64,000 bases of DNA from the NCBI RefSeq assembly GCF_014805625.2, contig NW_023998432.1, forward strand, positions 1,122,388 to 1,186,387, given 5' to 3'. The translations under genes were made by a program, and so were the position numbers. The notes under the pieces are model-generated. The model did not search any database, had not been told where the DNA came from, and was given only the letters and a program-made list of their open reading frames with translations. Source of the DNA: Glossina fuscipes. Lineage: Eukaryota > Arthropoda > Insecta > Diptera > Glossinidae. Of the stretch, positions 45,689 to 58,818 are shown one piece after another. Position 1 is the stretch's first letter; every line of letters starts with the position of its first letter.

Positions 45689-48600
45689 ATGGCAGCGATG
45701 GTAGGTCGCCGTAAGGATATATGGAGATTATTATATAGCTTAGTAAATTGTACTACAACAGACTTGAATGATGTTTTCGCTTTTATTAACGATATATTGT
45801 GCAAAGAACATAGTTTGATAAGACAATCAACGCGAGAATCGACAAACTGTTTCCAGGATACTTTTATATTATGGCTGACAAGCAAATTGATTAAGTGTTT
45901 TACTTTTCAAGATGAAAATATGTAAGTATGCTCAAGTTTTTGGATTGCTGCAGCTTTATTTTAACGTTGTTTTCCTTCATCAGTTTAGAACAAAACTTAC
46001 AAATTCAACATAAGCTATTAGATTCGTGCTTAATTAACCGCCCAGCCCTGTTTGAACGACTGGTAACGGCTTATGTGCAAGCTATAGATCAACTTATCGA
46101 ATCATATGCCAAAGAGGACCTCTTGTCCGATAGCCCGAGTCAACTATATATAACAGCATTTACCACAACGGACACTTGCTTAAAAACAATAGACGAGCAT
46201 TTTAGTTTTGATTGCGTACAAGTAAGCATTGAAGAAGTGAATGACATTGCACAAGCTCTTCTACAAGTTGTAGATCATTGTCTGATTGTTGGGTACGCCG
46301 ATTTTCCCGCAATATTTGAAAACTCCCTACTCATCATTTTTAAAACGCTTAAAGAATGCGATATTATTACAAAGTTATATTGTTTTCAATACGTTAAAAG
46401 TGTTTTTAGGAAAACTACGATTTTAAATGAACATTTACATGGCATATTTGAATTGACATTGGAGGCGCTAACTGTAATATGGGAAAAATTGCCTGTTTGG
46501 TTGGACAATAATTGCTTCTCTCAAGAGACTTTCAACGATTTAATTGATGAATCGTCTTCAATTGTAGTTACGTTGGCAAGATTTCATCAACAATTGATCA
46601 ACAAAAGCCAAATACTTCAACATTCCGTTAGCTTAATGCAATATACTGTAGAGTTACATCATTGGCGAAGTGAACGATTGCATTATGATTTAACACTTCT
46701 AACTCAATTTGTTAGATCTTTAATTAACTTTGCGTTTCCCTTGATGCATTACTATCCGGAAGTACATCAAAATTTATTAAAGAAAGAATTAAATCAATCG
46801 TTGAAAAAATCATCAGAGTCATATATTTTGATGATGCGTTTATTGCCTCCTTTAATTAATATTAAACCTTTAAAGGAAGAAACGCAAATACTTCTGCAAT
46901 ATATATGGAATAAAATTGATAGTTTTCCTCAAAAAAACTATATTTTAAAACACGATTATGATGCAGTTATAGAATCAATAGCTTCATTAATGCTTATAGA
47001 GCACTCGTTAGTGCGAAGACAGCAACAAAAATTTCTAAATAAGGCGGCGGATTTGGATTTAAAAAACTTACCACTTAGCTTAAATGCTGTTGATTTATTG
47101 ATCCCACTAAATCTAAAGAAAGAAAGCGTACGTTTGACCTTAGAAAGTATTGTAACTAAACTGAAATCAATATCTACGGATGGCAACAATTTCCTTGATT
47201 ATTCAGTTAAGATGGCCGGGCTTATATTGAAATCGGATTTTATGCGTAGTTTCCTCACCCAGAAAGCGCAATTTGCGCTCTTAGAGTTACTTTTGCATCC
47301 TTTAAAAAGCTCTACCGTGTATGTGAAACAATCCCAGTTAGTAGACAATTGCTTAGATCTTCTAAATCAATTACAATTTGAGGTCTCCTTGGAGGCGCAA
47401 AAACTTATTACCGCCTCGACAGCGGCCATAATCAAGAATGTGTTCGAAAATTCGTCGTCTCTCAGTTACAAGTCAAAATTTTCTCAGAGCTTAGAGCACT
47501 TTTTGGCATTTGGATGGTTTGAAAATGATTTCTTATTGAAGGAGTTTAAAAAACTTTTGCTTAGTTATCCCGATTTATTTTACATATTTTTGAAAAACAT
47601 AAGCTGCCTTAATGCGCAAAAATCTTATACCGTCATTGCGACATTTGGAGCATCCTCCGAAATTGCTAGTTTGGAACCGTATCATTGGTTTAGTCTGGAG
47701 ATAATTTGCCATGAATGCCAACCATTTGTTAAAAGTGGCTCTGAACTGATGAAATATTTAGAAAATCACGAGGCGGTCATAAGACTTCAATACGAAACTC
47801 AGGCTTTTGAACGAGAAAAAGGCTTACCAGGTGAAGTTCACACTCATTTGCTTCGGCAGCTATTTGTAAAGCCTCATTACGCTTTCGCAGTCAATCATTT
47901 AAATAACTATAATGTTACAGTTGAGGATTGTGTTGAAATTATTACAAAATCCTTGGATATTTCCTGTTTCCATTTGTCTACGTTTAGTTTAATGGTTACA
48001 GAATGTTTCAAACCTCATCATGAAAGCAAGTTTTTGCGACCAATTGCATGTGCTCTTCTGCAGCATACTACGAAATCGTTGAAATCTGTTAAAAATGTAG
48101 ACTATCAACGGGCTGTGTTACAACTACTTACTTGTTGTACGGAAAATGGTTGGTTAAGCGAACAGTGGCTATATCATTTTTTCAAAATGACTTTTTTCTA
48201 TTTAATACATCCAAACTCTAAGGTGGCCCATGAAGCCGTTTTATGTGCCACAGAAATGTGTGCTCGTTATGGTATTCAACCCATACAGTTGTGGAATTGG
48301 TATAAACGCGATGCATTAAACTTATTGAAAGAACTTATTGTCTTTTCATATCTTGCGAAAGGTATTCGCATGACTAGATCGTTAAAATCTGTAAGTGAAA
48401 GTAAATCATTTTATTGCGTTTGAAATCTTTTACTAGATTGTTTGATTTTCTTGTTTAAAACCTTTAGTTCACCAACATGCTGGGTTTCTCTTGTGTACAA
48501 GAGTTTATCTGCAAATATTATCGGCTTTTAGTTGCCATAATTCTGCCATATTGTGTTAAGGAACCGCGTTGCAAGGGCCTCATTATTAGTATTTCAAAAA

Positions 48601-51600
48601 TGACACGCAAACCCGTATCTAACCTGTTCATTGTTTCATTTCTACGCACATACAGTCACATTTACTTAACTGAAGATTTTGAAGTGGGAAACGCTTGCAT
48701 TGATCTAATTATTAAATGTACGGGAACCGATCTCAACCATTTGATGAATGCAGATGTTAAAGTGAGTTTCTAATTACTTTTGAATAAAAGCAATAAATCT
48801 TGTGCTTTTGTAGCAAACTGTTTCAGAATTTCTGGTGTATTTTAACAGGAGTCCCCTGTTTGTAATGCAAGCATTTCAGTGCCTGTTGCCTCGTGAGATA
48901 GGCGCTAAATCGTTGACGAGTCCCACACTTGAATTTACTAATTTTATTGCTGATCGTTTTTTGGGAGTAATAACATATTTTCAAACCTGCTTAGCCGAGC
49001 CAAATTTCGAAAAATCCCTTAAAGAAGAGACTCTCTACAGTTTAGCACAAATTATGCGCTTAATCGGTTCGCAAAATGTAACGCAATTTCGCTTCAAAAT
49101 TATGGCTATGCTTAGTTTTGTTCTAACTCTTCACGATGGAAATTTGCAAAATATTTGTTTGAAAATTTGGCATATTTTCCTGCATATTGTCAATATTCAA
49201 GAATTGGGACCGTCGTTAAGTCGGATAGTTGCTACATTACAACCTCTGCTACCACAAAACTTCGAAGAAATTAACGATATCTATCATTATTTGATTTTAA
49301 AAAATGATAATCTTCTCGGTTTGTATATCCCGAATTTATACTTTTTGGAAAGTGAAGTGAATCTTAGATCGGAAATTCACGCTTATGTAAAACAACAATC
49401 TGATCTGTCGAAAACTGAACGTTCAAGTTTTTTGGAAAAATTGGGGTTTCTTTATAAACAAATCTCCAATGAAAACCTGCAAGTTCGTATACATGGATTA
49501 CGATATTTAAAGAGTTTTATTAGTCAACACCGCGAAGAAATCAACCATTTAACGTTGGATATAATAAGGGTTGATCCTTTATTGGAGAATATTGTTGATA
49601 ATCTGGTATCGGGCAGTTGTCACGAGGACAGGAGTATGCATTTGGCGTCTGCGAAATGCTTAGGCGAATTAGGAGCTGTAGATCCAAGTTATATGCCTTC
49701 AAACTACTCCTTTGAAAATGGTATCGATATATCGTTGAGCGTACATACAGACGACTTTGCGGTATTAGCTTTAACCGAACTATGTCGAGCTTATCAATAT
49801 AAAAAGGAAACAAAATATGTAGATAACTTTTCTTTAGCCATTCAAGAAACCTTATCGGTTTTTGGTATATCACCTAAAGAGAGTAAGAAACTTAATGTTT
49901 GGATGGCAATACCGAAGCGAACGCAACAGGTTATGGAGCCGTTCTTGAGCTCTTGCTATACAGCCAGCAAGCGGGAAAATAAAAATAGCGAACATCCTCT
50001 CTTCAAAAGTAACGCATTGAACTCTTATGAAGATTGGGCTTTTGCTTGGAGCTGTCGTTTAATAGATTTGGTGCAAAATGACGAAACTAATCATCTACTC
50101 AACTCATATAAACCCAGTATGAAACGTGATAATAATATGTTGGCATTATTCTTTCCATATATATTGCTGCATGCTGTGCAGGAATGCGATGAAATCGCAT
50201 TTCAATGTATATTTGAGGAATTTCAAGCAGTGTTTAATTATGGCGGGTCTGATCCTCGAGATCACATCCAAACAGAATGCGATTTGGTTTGTTTTAAAGA
50301 ATTTAAATCAACAAAATATTCAGCACATAATGTATCAACGACAATGTTAAAAAAGGTGTCCAACTTTATGGATACGGGCAAGAAATTAGAAACTTGTATT
50401 AAGTTGTGTTCCGAACAGTTGGACTTTTTGCAGAGATGGCTGCGAGAATGGCAGCGTGTGCACATGGTTGGAGGCAAAATATCAGAACCGGATCAGCGTT
50501 ACAAAGCGATCGAAGAATTTATGAAAAAGTTTAATAAATTTAATGTGTCAAAGGCCAATTACGATGCGGGAGATTATACACGAGCTTTACTCTATTTAGA
50601 GGAATATATAGAAGAAAATATTGAATCAAGATTGCAAGAGCAACTTTCCTTTTTAATTGAAATTCATGGTAAACTTATGGATTCTGATTCGGTGGAGGGT
50701 GCGGTTTATCTCAAGAAGACAAATCTTACTTTGGCCGAGGAGATATTGGTAAATCGTATTGTAGATCGTCCTCAAGATACGATTACTTGTTACGAACAAT
50801 TGTTGTGTAGTGGTGATACCATCAATCAAGAGCATATCAAAGGCATGATTGATTGTTATCTGCGAATGGATATCTCTGCCACAGCTTTACTTACATTTGA
50901 TGGTTTGTGGCAGAAGTTGAACGATCAATATACTGATGATTATTTTAAAGAATGCAAATCTGAATTGCTTTGGCGATTGGGGCGCTACGATGAGCTTGAA
51001 GATTTGTTAGAGAACTCAGTGATTAAGAGTAAGATTACCAATTGGAACATACAATGCGCTGATGCATTTCTATTGTTTAGACAGCCAAATGAAATTGACA
51101 ATGCTTCTTCGCCTGGATTAGCTTATTTTCAGCAACAGTTGGATAATATTCGTAGTAATATCCTTTTTAATATGCGTTTGTGTTCCGGTGTTAATGAGTA
51201 TTCCTATGATAGTTGCTATGACGAAATGATAAGATTGCATATGTTGGATGAGGTGGAAAAAAATAAAGTTCTAATTAACAATATTGTGACCAGTATTAAG
51301 AGGCCCGTTCAAACAGGAAATTTGAAAGAAGAATGTATGCGCAAAATCCAGGATTTTTTTAATAATTGGAATGCGCGATTAAAAATTCTCCAACCCATGG
51401 CGCGCGTTGTAGAACCCGTATTTTGTTTGAGACGTAATCTACTTTCGGAAACAAAGCGCATTTTGTCTAAATACGAAAATCATAACAAAGAACTGGTGAA
51501 ACTCGTTAATGATTGCGTGAATGAGGAAATTGGTAAATTATGGATACGCAGTGGTCAAATGAATCGTGTAGCTGGTTGCCTGCAACAAGCACAACTAAGC

Positions 51601-53900
51601 CTTATGAAAGCCGAGCCATATAAGCCTCTAACTTTATTTTTAGAAAAAGCTAGACTAATGTGGCAAAAAGGAGAACAAACCTATACATTTAAATTGCTAG
51701 AAGAAAATATTCTTCGTTTAGAATCTTGTTGCGCAGGAGACATACGCAAACTTGATAACGTTCAGCGTGGCTTATATGCTGAGGCAAAATTTCTACAGGC
51801 TACCTATAACGCCGAATCTATGAATATTTGTTCCGAATTGAATTTGCGTTATTTCAAGGAAGCTTTGGAAGGCAATCGCTGTTCTGAAAAGTGTTACGTT
51901 CATCTAGCTCAATACATGGAAAAAATCTACGATTCCTATGCGGTAGATCAGAGGGAAGGAGAAATTGGGTACCGTCTATTGCAAGATATAATGCTAAATT
52001 ACGCTAAAGGTTTGAAGTATGGTTTTGCCAACGTCTATCAATCCCTACCACGCCTACTGAGTATATGGTTGGACTTTACTTCGTACCTGGCAAGTTTATG
52101 TGATAAGCCCGCCTCAGGTTCGGCAACAGCTACAAAGTTGGCGGCGTTTCAAGAAATAGCTCGCAAAATGAATGATTTAATTAATAACTGCAATAATATA
52201 CTCTCCACTTCCATTTTTTATACGGCCTTTTCTCAATTATTGAGTCGGATATGTCATCCTTCCAAAGAGGTCTATGAAACTTTAAAGAATATCATTGTTA
52301 AATTAATCGAGCATTTTCCTCAACAATCTTTATGGATGCTGTTGCCGGTTTTTAAATCATGTCATTCCACTCGTATAAAGCGCTGTCATCTGATTTTTAC
52401 AGATTCTCGCTTAGACAAGCCAATATTTCAAAAGTTACTAAAAGATTTTAATATGCTGTCAGAGCGTCTAATTGAATTAACAAACAAGGATGTAAGCTTT
52501 GATCGTTCTTATGAATTAAGTTCATTAGTTCGGCAGCTGCCGCGCCTTTTTCGCGATCCAAATTTTTCAGAAATTATGCTACCGTTTGAAAAATACATGC
52601 AAATATCATTTCCCATCAATGCCAATGCTGCAGAATCTCTAAGTTTAAATAATAACAACGAAGTTGGAATGCCGAATACCAGCGGTGATGGTTTCGCTTC
52701 GATAATACCTAGTAATCCATTCCCTTATAAGTCTGTATATATCCGAGGTATCAGCGAAGAAATAGTGGTTTTACGTTCAGCTGCTAAGCCCAAGAAAATT
52801 TGTATTGAATGTAGTGACGGTTTGAGTTATAATGTAATGATAAAACCGAAGGACGATTTGCGGCGGGATTTTCGCTTAATGGAATTCAATGGTCTAGTTA
52901 AACGCTATCTACATCAAGATTCTCAGGTAAACTTTCATGGTGAATATATTTCGCATAAATATGGTTCCGACAATGTTTTTTTTTCGCAAAGGCACGTCAT
53001 CGAAGTTTACGCATACGTACATATGCTGCTATCCCCTTTAATGAGGAATGCGGTTTAGTCGAGTGGTTGCCTCGATTAAATTCATTTCGTGGGATTTGTA
53101 CTTCGTTTTATCGTATGCGCGGCCTTGGTGTGCCTGATCGCATTTTACGCCAATGTGTTCTTGCACAAACTGAAAGTATTGAAAAAAAACGTGCTTTGTT
53201 TACTCAAAAGCTATTACCCCGCCATCCCCCATTATTTCATAATTGGTTTCATCAACAATTCCCCACTCCACATAGTTGGTATCAAGCACGTACTGCTTAT
53301 GTTAAGACTGTAGCTGTTATGTCCATGGTTGGCTATATACTGGGATTGGGAGATCGTCATGGCGAGAATATACTTTTCGACGAAACAAATGGTGACGCTG
53401 TTCATGTCGATTTTAATTGCCTTTTTAATCAAGGCGAATGCTTCGCATATCCCGAAGTTGTTCCTTTTCGTCTTACACACAACATGGTTTTCGCGATGGG
53501 CCCTTTGGGTGTTGAAGGTCTCTTTCGCAAATGCTGTGAAATTACTTTGCGCGTTTTAAAGGATGAAGCTAAAACTTTAAAATCAATTTTACGTCCATTC
53601 GTTTATGATTTGGGTAATTTAAATCGCACTAAAGCAAAATCGTCGCCCGACTTGGAAATAACCGATCCTAAAGCTATGTTAGACGTCAGGCGTATCGAAG
53701 AACGTTTACAGGGTTATGTAAGTGTATAAGAGTTTATAAGTATTTTATTAATAATGGAAGTTGAATCATTACAGGTGAAAAAAACTGAAGCCAATGGCAT
53801 TCCCCTATCTACCGAAGGTCAAGTGAATTTCTTAATTAATGAAGCTACCGATATTGATAATTTGGCTGCCATGTATGTCGGATGGGGTGCATATCTTTAA
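45689..53900 (+). CDS. mei-41: Serine/threonine kinase ATR (mei-41)
   Basis: Five exons: 45689-45921, 45984-48390, 48468-48761, 48814-53717 and 53775-53900. All donors are GTAAGT or GTGAGT, giving about 2654 aa once one missing base is allowed for. ATR is the PI3K-like kinase that signals single-stranded DNA and stalled forks in the nucleus. Helical repeats fill the N-terminal half. The UME domain (~1020-1120) shows ADRFLGVITYFQ and VTQFRFKIMAML; FAT starts near 1555 (DYTRALLYLEEY). The kinase domain (~2300-2560) has KKICIECSDG, catalytic loop GLGDRHGENILFD and metal-binding VHVDFNCLF. FATC closes the protein (QVNFLINEATDIDNLAAMYV). A one-base deletion in the T-run at 52975-52985 shifts the frame: the following codons read ARHRSLRIRTYAAIPFNEEC only in the next frame. 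A sequencing or assembly error is likelier than a pseudogene, since everything else is intact. Confidence 0.93.
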
Positions 53901-53933
53901 AAGTCACATTCACTGAGTTGTGTAATTAAAAAA

Positions 53934-53939
53934 AATAAA
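53934..53939 (+). promoter_or_regulatory. Polyadenylation signal of mei-41
   Basis: AATAAA lies 34 bases after the stop codon at 53898-53900, a normal place for a compact fly 3' end. Confidence 0.6.
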
Positions 53940-54358
53940 TGTATACCTTAGAGAAAATTATAATTAAGTTTTCCTTATTTTCAATTCTTCTACAAAATTA
54001 CAGATATGTTTATAGCACCCACGTAAAACTAATAATGTATATAAGCGTTACCTTACATAGGAGATTTATGGTCATTGGCATTGTATACAAAGATTTCACA
54101 ACAGGCCGGCTACTGTTAAAATGTAATATGCGGGTGAGATCCAACTTAATGATAATTTACATAACATCAGCGATCATATGCAATCCAATATAATTATAAA
54201 CGTTTTTACTAAAATGAATACGCGAATACGATGACGAAACATAAAAAACTGTTGCGAGAATGCAAAGAAATCAAACTCAAATCATAGTGAATCAAAAGAA
54301 TAAATTGGTTATGTTAGTATCGAAACTTAGTTCCTTAAGAAGAGCATTACTTGTATGG

Positions 54359-54727
54359 TTAGGTATGAGCATTGCTGAAAAATTTCTTAAAACTTCGCGT
54401 CGCAGGTAACGTTTGATAGATCTCATAACTTATTTTGCATTCAGTTCCATCTTCATGATGAGCATCATCAATTAGAGATTTATGTGAGTTGAGAAGTATT
54501 TTACCAAGTTCGAATAATCGTTTATGGCTGGCGTTTCTAATAGATTTATCTTTAAAATGCCAATTTTGTAGTTTTAACAAATTTTTTTCTGTTTAAAATT
54601 CTACATCAAGAATCTTATACAGGTTTGCTTGGAATGGCGTTGATTTATGTCCTTTAGCTAATGATTCAAGAGTGCTCAGTAACAAGGTAGTCAATAAATC
54701 TGGAATGCCTTTGGCACGCATATCATG
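54359..54727 (-). pseudogene. Unrecognised protein-coding fragment, 3'-terminal exon-like
   Basis: The minus frame reads HDMRAKGIPDLLTTLLLSTL, HKSTPFQANLYKILDVEF, a TAA, then NLLKLQNWHFKDKSIRNASH and NSHKSLIDDAHHEDGTE, ending in ATRSFKKFFSNAHT and a TAA at 54359-54361. The even, soluble composition looks like a conserved host protein and not a transposon or random frame. There is one in-frame stop and no clear splice acceptor above 54727, so it is probably a truncated or decayed gene end. The family was not recognised. It is convergent with mei-41, about 460 bases away, and abuts the LINE that starts near 54830. Confidence 0.5.
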
Positions 54728-55219
54728 AAATTAATTTTTATGACTTTACTGCAATTTGTTCGTTTTTGTTGAAACCTGGGAAAATGCCAAGGGTATACGT
54801 ATGAATATCGCCTCGAATCTTTTTTTAGTATGATTATCTCATATATTTCAATATTAATGGTTTAAAAGAACTAATGATGGTTAATAAGGGTAGAGCCAAA
54901 TTACTGTTCAGCTCTGCTTTTAGTGCTGAAAGTTAACTTGAGCTTTTACGGAAATATTCGGAATTATTTGTAACGTGCCAATCTAATATAAGATAGATTG
55001 GGTTATCAAAAATGCTGCGTCTGATCTATTCATCAAGTCGGTTTCAGAGGAAAAGTTCTCCCCAAGTCTGTCAAGTTTAATTATTGTAACCTCCCTGTGG
55101 ATTATATCGTACCCATCTTTAAAGATTTTAAATGTGGCAGATATGGGCATGTGTTGCAGTTTTTCAAAGCCAAAAACAACTGGTGTCTTACTTATTGCAC
55201 CGTGTACTGAAACTGTGAA

Positions 55220-55456
55220 GTGATGAGGTGTCTGTCCTGTGGTTCAAGTGAACACAAAACTCTGAATAAATCTTCCTTTAACAGAGAGGGTGAGTTAACA
55301 ATCAACAAGATTATGGCCATTACAAATTTTTCCTACAAAGAAGTGAAAGAGATATTTTCCGCAAATTGCTTTGAATGTCTGGATGATAATTCTTATGATG
55401 GAAACTTCCGTCCATTGGGGAACTCGTTCGCCAATTTAGCTAAGGAGGATAATTAG
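55220..55456 (+). pseudogene. LINE ORF1 fragment
   Basis: Reads CLSCGSSEHKTLNK then INKIMAITNFSYKEVKEIFS, matching the last part of ORF1 of the other copy (CGSGEHNALNK, INRIMAIKNLSYKEVKENFA). It is the segment around the last zinc knuckle. Both neighbouring parts are frameshifted. Confidence 0.75.
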
Positions 55457-56039
55457 AATGTTGACAAGATTTTAAGAAAGAAAAAATGTAATGCAGTCGT
55501 TAAAAGGAAATCTGTTATTTCCACACCGTCTCCCAGTTCACCTCTAAAGGTCTGTAACAAGATCACAGCGGCCAGTGATTTCGAACAACAATTTGTGCTC
55601 TTCGGAACTTGATTGACTTAATCTCTGCGATTAAAGATTGTACCCGTCCGATGATCCTTCAGAATCTTGTTAAGGAATTTGAAGAAAAAATGTCTTATTG
55701 TGTTGATTCTCGCTACGATCAAGTGCCTGGTGCTTTGAGTAAATTCGTCGGAATACCGTTCTTATTTAAAATATGATCTCTTCTACAATATAAAATCCAA
55801 AGTGTTCGGCGTAACTTATTGTGTTTAGATTTTTAGATGAACTCAAATAATATTGAGGTCTGCATCTTAAGAGAAGCTTTTCTAAAATAAGACAATTTGT
55901 TAAGTTAAAAGTTAAGTTAAAAGTTTCAATTATATATCAGCCACCAAATGGCATGAAGACGGCTATGATGGTGTTAGCCCATTAGTCCAGAAAGGTGTCA
56001 ATTCTAGACCTATTCCTTACAATTCTACTGTTGGCGTTA

Positions 56040-56651
56040 TTATCATCAAAACCATCAATTGTAAACCGGGTCATTTAATGTAGCAGCATCATGTTACTTT
56101 CCACCCAGTGTGGATGTAGAAATTTTTCGTGAGGAGATTCAGAGATTATGTGACTTTCTACTGGAGATTTCAATGCTAAACACTGCTAGCATGGCGATCA
56201 GCTCCCAACCAGCAAAGACAAGATCTTTGTAAATGCCATCATTGTCAGCAGTTTTAATGTTTTAAATAGTAGTAATATTATCTATCAATGCAACCGGAGT
56301 GATCACACGGCGAGCAGTGTCTTGGATATAACTTTTCCTTATTCAACTGTATTATCATTCAACTGGAATACGACTAATGTCTCAATTGGCAAAAGTCAAC
56401 ACTCTTCCATTTTATTTCAAAGTTGCAGCAATTCCGTTAAAAAAACAGAAAATTTCAGTTCATGTAAATTTCTTATGGACTGTTTATCTAAAATTGGTCT
56501 TTCTTCTGATTTATCATCAATTCAAAGTCTTTTTAGTCTGAGATTAAGTCTGCTAGAACTGATATTGAATTCTTCTCACCTAAACGTTGGTGGAAGCCTT
56601 CTCTGCAAACACTCTTTCGCAAACACCACGCTGCAAGAAAAAAATGAGTAA
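56040..56651 (+). pseudogene. LINE endonuclease fragment
   Basis: Open at 56322-56651 with DITFPYSTVLSFNWNTTNVS and SIGKSQHSSILFQSCSNSVK, collinear with the endonuclease of the other copy. The upstream part (from about 56040) is present but frameshifted. Confidence 0.75.
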
Positions 56652-57549
56652 ATTCGCCAATCCAGTCAACTCCATTTGATGATACAACACCCAGAAGGAT
56701 GAAGGTCTGAAGTTGAAGAAAGGCGAAAAGGAAACATAGAGCTATCATGATTAAAAAGTTGTGTGGCAATGGCAGCTTGCGTTTTTTCTGGAATTATATC
56801 AATGGTCATCCACATTTTAGGTAAACATTGAATGGCTGTGCTGTACTGTACGAATCTGATAATAGAAGATACTTAGATATTCTCCAGAGCTATATTCCAA
56901 GTGACAATCAAATTACAATATCTTCACTTACTCTTAGTATGTGAGTTAATGTATGTTTTACATTCCTGAAAGGCAGCTACCGTTGCAGGTTGTGACGGAG
57001 TTAAGTAAGATAAAGTTAGAGCATTGTCTGGGGAAAGCTTAACTATTCTGTTGCATACAATGAATAACTGATGGTCTATTAACTTTAGACCCCTAGATTT
57101 GCGATATATCCCATTCCTAAACCAGGTTAAGACTTGAATGATTTAAGCAACTTTCGACCAATATCGCTAATATTTGTATCTATAAAAATTACCAACCTCA
57201 TGGTTAAGGAGACGATGAACAATGGATTTCCCGAAAACTGAGAACATTATTCCATCTCGTTCTTAGGCGTATTAAAACGCAAATATGCGAATATGTGCAT
57301 TAATGAAATACCTTTTTTCATAACTAGTCTGGAGAAAGCTGGCAAAACGGTTGTTATGTTTTCCCTGCACATCAGCAAAGTCTGTGATTGTGTCAATTTG
57401 TGTCTTAAACTTTTCAATTCCTCTTTAAACATGTCTATGGATATTAAACTTTTTATCTAAGCGTGTGTTGGCAATGCTTACAGGCAAAGTTGATGTATAT
57501 GGTGGTACTCCACAAGGCAGTTGCTTGAGTCCCCAATCTCTTCCATCTA

Positions 57550-58816
57550 TTAGGTTGGGGAAAAAGAAGTCCATTATTTTTATATGAACTTCAGGACTTT
57601 ATTTAACATGCTTCGGATTGTCCGATTTGGGTCAAATATGCACCGTTTTGTTGTATGATTTGTTGCCATTTAAAAGGTAACTTCAAAATGCCTCTCTCAT
57701 AGAAGTCCTGGTCTCTATTTGCAAAAAACTCTAGTAGTCGATTTTCACAACCCTCCCTAGATTCCAATTTTTTATCATTAAAGAAATTTTGCAATGCAAG
57801 AAAAAGATGATAATCGCTTGGTGCCAAGTCCGGACTGTATGGCGGATGCATTAAAACTTCCCAACCAAGCTCCCGAAGTTTCTGGCGAGTCATTGTAGAT
57901 GTGTGTGGCCTAGCGTTGTCCTGGTGGAACGCGACATCTCTCCTGTTGGCCAATTCTGGCCGTTTCTGGTCAATCGCTATCTTCAAACGGTCCAGTTGTT
58001 GACAGTAGAGATCAGAATTTAGCGTTTGGCCATATGGAAGCAACTCATAATAAATAATCCCCTTCCAGTCCCACCAAATGCATAGCAAAACCTTCCTGGC
58101 CGTTTGAGGTGCTTCACCGCTCTTTGACCACGATCGTTTTCGCACAGGGTTATCGAATGTGATCCATTTCTCGTCTCCAGTCACCATCCGTTTAATAAAT
58201 GGGTCTATATCATTACGTTTGGCCAAGGCTTCGCAGATGGAAATTCGATCCATCATGTTTTTTTCTGTTAATCGGTGTGGCACCCAAACCTCGAGCTTCT
58301 TTTTGAATCCAGCTTTGTGTAAATAGTTTAAAACTGTTTTATGGTCGATTTTTAGCTCCTGGGCGATGTTACGACTGCTAACATGCCGATCAACTTCGAT
58401 CATTTCTCCGATTTTATCGACATTTTCGACGACCGGCCTACCTGTGCGAGGTGCATCTTTAACATCAAAAATTCCTGAACGGAATCTACGAAATCAAAAT
58501 TGCACATAGCTGGCTGTTACAGTATCGGAACCATAAACACCATTCACAATTTTAGCCGTCTGGCTTGCATTTTCGCCTTTGTCAAAGAAAAACTGTAAAA
58601 TGTACCGAATTTTCTCTTTGTTCACTTCCATTTTTAACACGCTGTAACTCACAACTGAATGCACCAAACTAAAAACAGCAAAAGAATTATTTTTACTGCG
58701 AAATTTCACCTTTCCAACGAGCATAAATCTGAAATTGTTTGATCGATACTTTACGAGAAATCTATCAGTGCAGCTATCTACCGAAAAAATAATGGATTTC
58801 TTTTTCCCCAAACTAA
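57550..58816 (-). mobile_element. Mariner transposon with intact ends
   Basis: 1267 bp flanked by TA (57548-57549 and 58817-58818). The inverted ends are TTAGGTTGGGGAAAAAGAAG and TTAGTTTGGGGAAAAAGAAA. Removing the element and one TA restores continuous alignment with the other LINE copy (around TTTGCATGATCTTCAAG), so the ends are exact. It encodes a transposase on the minus strand with a single stop. It is the youngest-looking transposon in the window. Confidence 0.93.
57603..58631 (-). pseudogene. Mariner transposase, D,D34D, one nonsense codon
   Basis: The frame runs from a Met near 58631 (MEVNKEKIRYILQFFFDKGE) to 57603, about 342 codons, with a single TGA at 58496-58494. The same frame continues after it (FRRFRSGIFDVKDAPRTGRP). 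The N-terminal helix-turn-helix part reads KGENASQTAKIVNGVYGSDT. Catalytic motifs are VTGDEKWITFDN, HQDNARPHTS and YSPDLAPSDYHLF, with 34 residues between the second and third Asp, the signature of true mariners. The WVPHRL linker is also present. Without the stop every hallmark is intact. The stop lies where mariners normally have a Trp codon (TGG to TGA). Confidence 0.9.
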
Positions 58817-58818
58817 TA

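Noticed and set aside
48400..48830. Stops between the mei-41 reading frames as gene damage
   Set aside because: They fall in short introns with good donor and acceptor sites, and the exons join in phase 0.
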